The translations under genes were made by a program, and so were the position numbers. From Coriaria nepalensis (taxonomy: Eukaryota > Streptophyta > Magnoliopsida > Cucurbitales > Coriariaceae), in NCBI GenBank assembly GCA_027186245.1, contig CP114495.1:2867001-2931000 (forward strand): a stretch of 64,000 nucleotides of DNA, read 5' to 3'. Within the stretch, counting starts at the first letter, position 1; each line of letters starts with the position of its first letter. Below the pieces are notes generated by a model. The model saw nothing but the letters and a program-made list of their open reading frames with translations. It was not told the DNA's origin and made no database searches. Of this stretch, positions 62,064 through 64,000 are shown in pieces.

Positions 62064-64000
62064 CTCCGCCGCCTCAAGCTGACCAAACGCCGAGGCACAG
62101 CACACACGCAAAATCCTTCTGCTTTTTTTTTTTTCTCTCTCTCTCTCACTTCCTTTATTCTTCTTCTCTACTAGAAAATGAAAGTTAGACCATCCTGGTA
62201 ATTAGATACCGGATACCGCCGGTTCCTTCAGCGCCTTACCCGTTTCCATCACTGCCATGTGCCGGTCTTTGGTGGCCTTGGGATTTGGAAAACCCTTTTT
62301 TTTTTTTTTTGTATTCCCCTTTCCTCGTATTAAATATCTGAGCATATAGCATACTTCTTCTTCTTCTTATTTTATTATTATATTATATAGTTTTGGACTT
62401 GATTTATAAGGGCAAAAAAGCCTCCATAATTAACATATCATATGGTCCATATACATATATAGTATACTTTATAAATATAACATTAGTATATTTAATTATA
62501 ACTTCCAATTATACTAGTTATATAATCTTTGAGATCAAGACAGTCACGTTTATGTGGTTATGCCTAAGACTTGAATATTTGTATTTTGAACTCACGTGAT
62601 ATATTGCTGATTTGGTAAGATCGTTTATCCAAAGAATCAGCTTAGCTTAAGGATTTTAAGAATTTTAAGATTTTTAAAAACTCAATATTAATTTAATATA
62701 TATATCATTAGAGACTTATATAACGATTTTCTCGATTTTTAAATATTAAATAAATATTAGAAATTTATAATAAATATTATTTAATAAATATGAGATATGA
62801 ATATCTGTAATTTTTATTTTTATTTTTATTTTTTTTCCGACCATTTTTATTTATATATATAATTTTTTTTTATTAATCTGACTTATGTAATCAGATCAAA
62901 TTTACATAATACATATTACTTTCTTACATAATACATACTTTCTCATTGAAATTGACATGATATTTCAGAAACAAACATAGTATATAAGCATCTTTCGTTA
63001 TAGGGTTAGGCCATGATATTAAGATAATGAAGGGTGGTGTAATCATGTGATCATGTTTTGTGTAATTGTTTATTGTTCCCATCAAAAGGGAAGATCAATT
63101 TTTTGATAGAGCTTGAATTTTGGTCTCACCCTTTTTGGTTTCTTTACGGTGGACTCTTCTGCTAAAACTTGATTGGAATGTGATTAAATTAATATATATC
63201 AAAGCAAGAGTGCTAATCATGATCTATATTATCTAAACTACTGACAGCTAGTTTTGATTATATATAATTTAGATAGTTACTACGGCTCGTGATGATGATT
63301 AACATAATGAAAAGGGTAATTAGATTCTTAATGGTGGACTTTTCTATACTTTCCAAATGATTGGCCGTTTACATCGGCTTTTGGTATTATTCTTCAAAAT
63401 TTTTGGCCTGTTTGATAATAATGCATCTTTATTATATTTTATACTTATTTAATAATTATTTTCAAATTTTAAAATATACAAATAATTTTTTTAAAAAAAA
63501 AAATGAAAATTAAATATACTTATAATATATAAATATATTTATAAATCAAAAATAATTTTATTATTATTATTATTATTTTGTTGTTTTTCCCATTCACCAA
63601 ATATATAAACTACTATTTAACACTCTAGGCCAAACTCACTACATACACATCCACGCACGTATACGTACACTCAAACAGAGACCCTTGCCGTAAGACTCAA
63701 TGTTTGGCAATGCCTCCTGTCTCTCTCAGTCGTGTCTCGAGCCCTGTCCCTCCCGTATTCGCAAGGCTTATTCGCTGGACGGGGCAGTCAAATTTTGACC
63801 ATATTTTCAATCAACTTTACAGGTAGATTTGGTAAACCATGTCTATGTAAGGTCGGGTTGATATAGACGGATTCGGATAATTTTAGGCCCAAATTTTTTT
63901 GTATATATTTACTAGTTCTCATAATTTATTTCATATCTCAAATAAAAGCTTAAATCTATACAAAATTAACATCAAATTTCAAATTAAAATTTATTACAAT
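62064..64000. other. DCTPP1 upstream region and AT-rich DNA to the window end
   Basis: 62064-62300 is the DCTPP1 leader and promoter, with a CT microsatellite (62125-62150) and a T-run. The rest is AT-rich. At 63640-63790 a GC-richer stretch (CCTGTCTCTCTCAGTCGTGTC, CCCGTATTCGCAAGGC) might belong to a promoter or repeat that continues beyond the window. No coding exon is visible. Confidence 0.5.

Noticed and set aside
62064..62111. N-terminal extension of the dCTP pyrophosphatase
   Set aside because: It would begin at TTG; the first ATG, at 62063, matches the family's N-terminus.
63640..63800. Possible promoter of a gene beyond the window
   Set aside because: Slightly GC-richer, but no TATA box, start codon or exon could be shown.

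Overview
The window is nuclear DNA from a flowering plant, almost certainly a eudicot. The genes are split by short AT-rich GT-AG introns. There is a chloroplast-targeted phytoene desaturase, a plant laccase, a GH17-X8 cell-wall glucanase, remnants of Copia, Gypsy, LINE, FAR1-like and hAT-like elements, and inserted fragments of both organelle genomes. No bacterial-style operon, CRISPR array or phage is present. I predicted exons by eye from protein-family similarity plus GT/AG sites. Every multi-exon CDS listed as complete sums to a multiple of three and reads through without stops.

Layout. 0-0.84 kb: 3' end of an FKBP62/65 (ROF)-type co-chaperone (+). 1.97 kb: a mitochondrial-type tRNA-Gly in what looks like a small mitochondrial insert. 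3.8-17.7 kb: DNA/RNA topoisomerase 3-beta (+), 15 exons, with an antisense Copia element in its 5.8-kb fourth intron. 18.9-22.0 kb: splicing factor SF3B4 (-). 22.9-23.8 kb: an hAT-like non-autonomous element carrying a hairpin-forming minisatellite. 24.2-29.7 kb: U2AF65 (-). 30.8-34.4 kb: phytoene desaturase (+), head-to-head with U2AF65. 34.7-35.1 kb: a small secreted-peptide candidate (-). 36.1-36.6 kb: a plastid insert with rps12 exon 2. 37-48 kb: a gene-poor, repeat-rich block with Gypsy gag remains and several duplications. 48.7-51.9 kb: laccase (+). 52-55.3 kb: a LINE scrap and a FAR1/FRS pseudogene (-). 56.05-56.24 kb: a decayed paralogue of the 34.7-kb peptide gene (-). 57.0-58.5 kb: GPI-anchored GH17-X8 endo-1,3-beta-glucanase (+). 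60.4-62.1 kb: DCTPP1/MazG-like dCTP pyrophosphatase (-). The remainder is AT-rich DNA with no gene I can support.

How the genes relate. Most are independent housekeeping or metabolic genes, as is usual in plants. SF3B4 and U2AF65 both act in branch-point/3' splice-site recognition. They are neighbours on the same strand, and both have clusters of TGGGCY site II-type motifs upstream. Topoisomerase 3-beta and the dCTP pyrophosphatase serve nucleic-acid and nucleotide upkeep. Laccase and the glucanase act in the cell wall. The least familiar items are the peptide paralogue pair, the hairpin minisatellite inside the hAT-like element, and the AGACCG..GGTCT palindrome array near 44.9 kb. I found nothing I would call a new multi-gene system.
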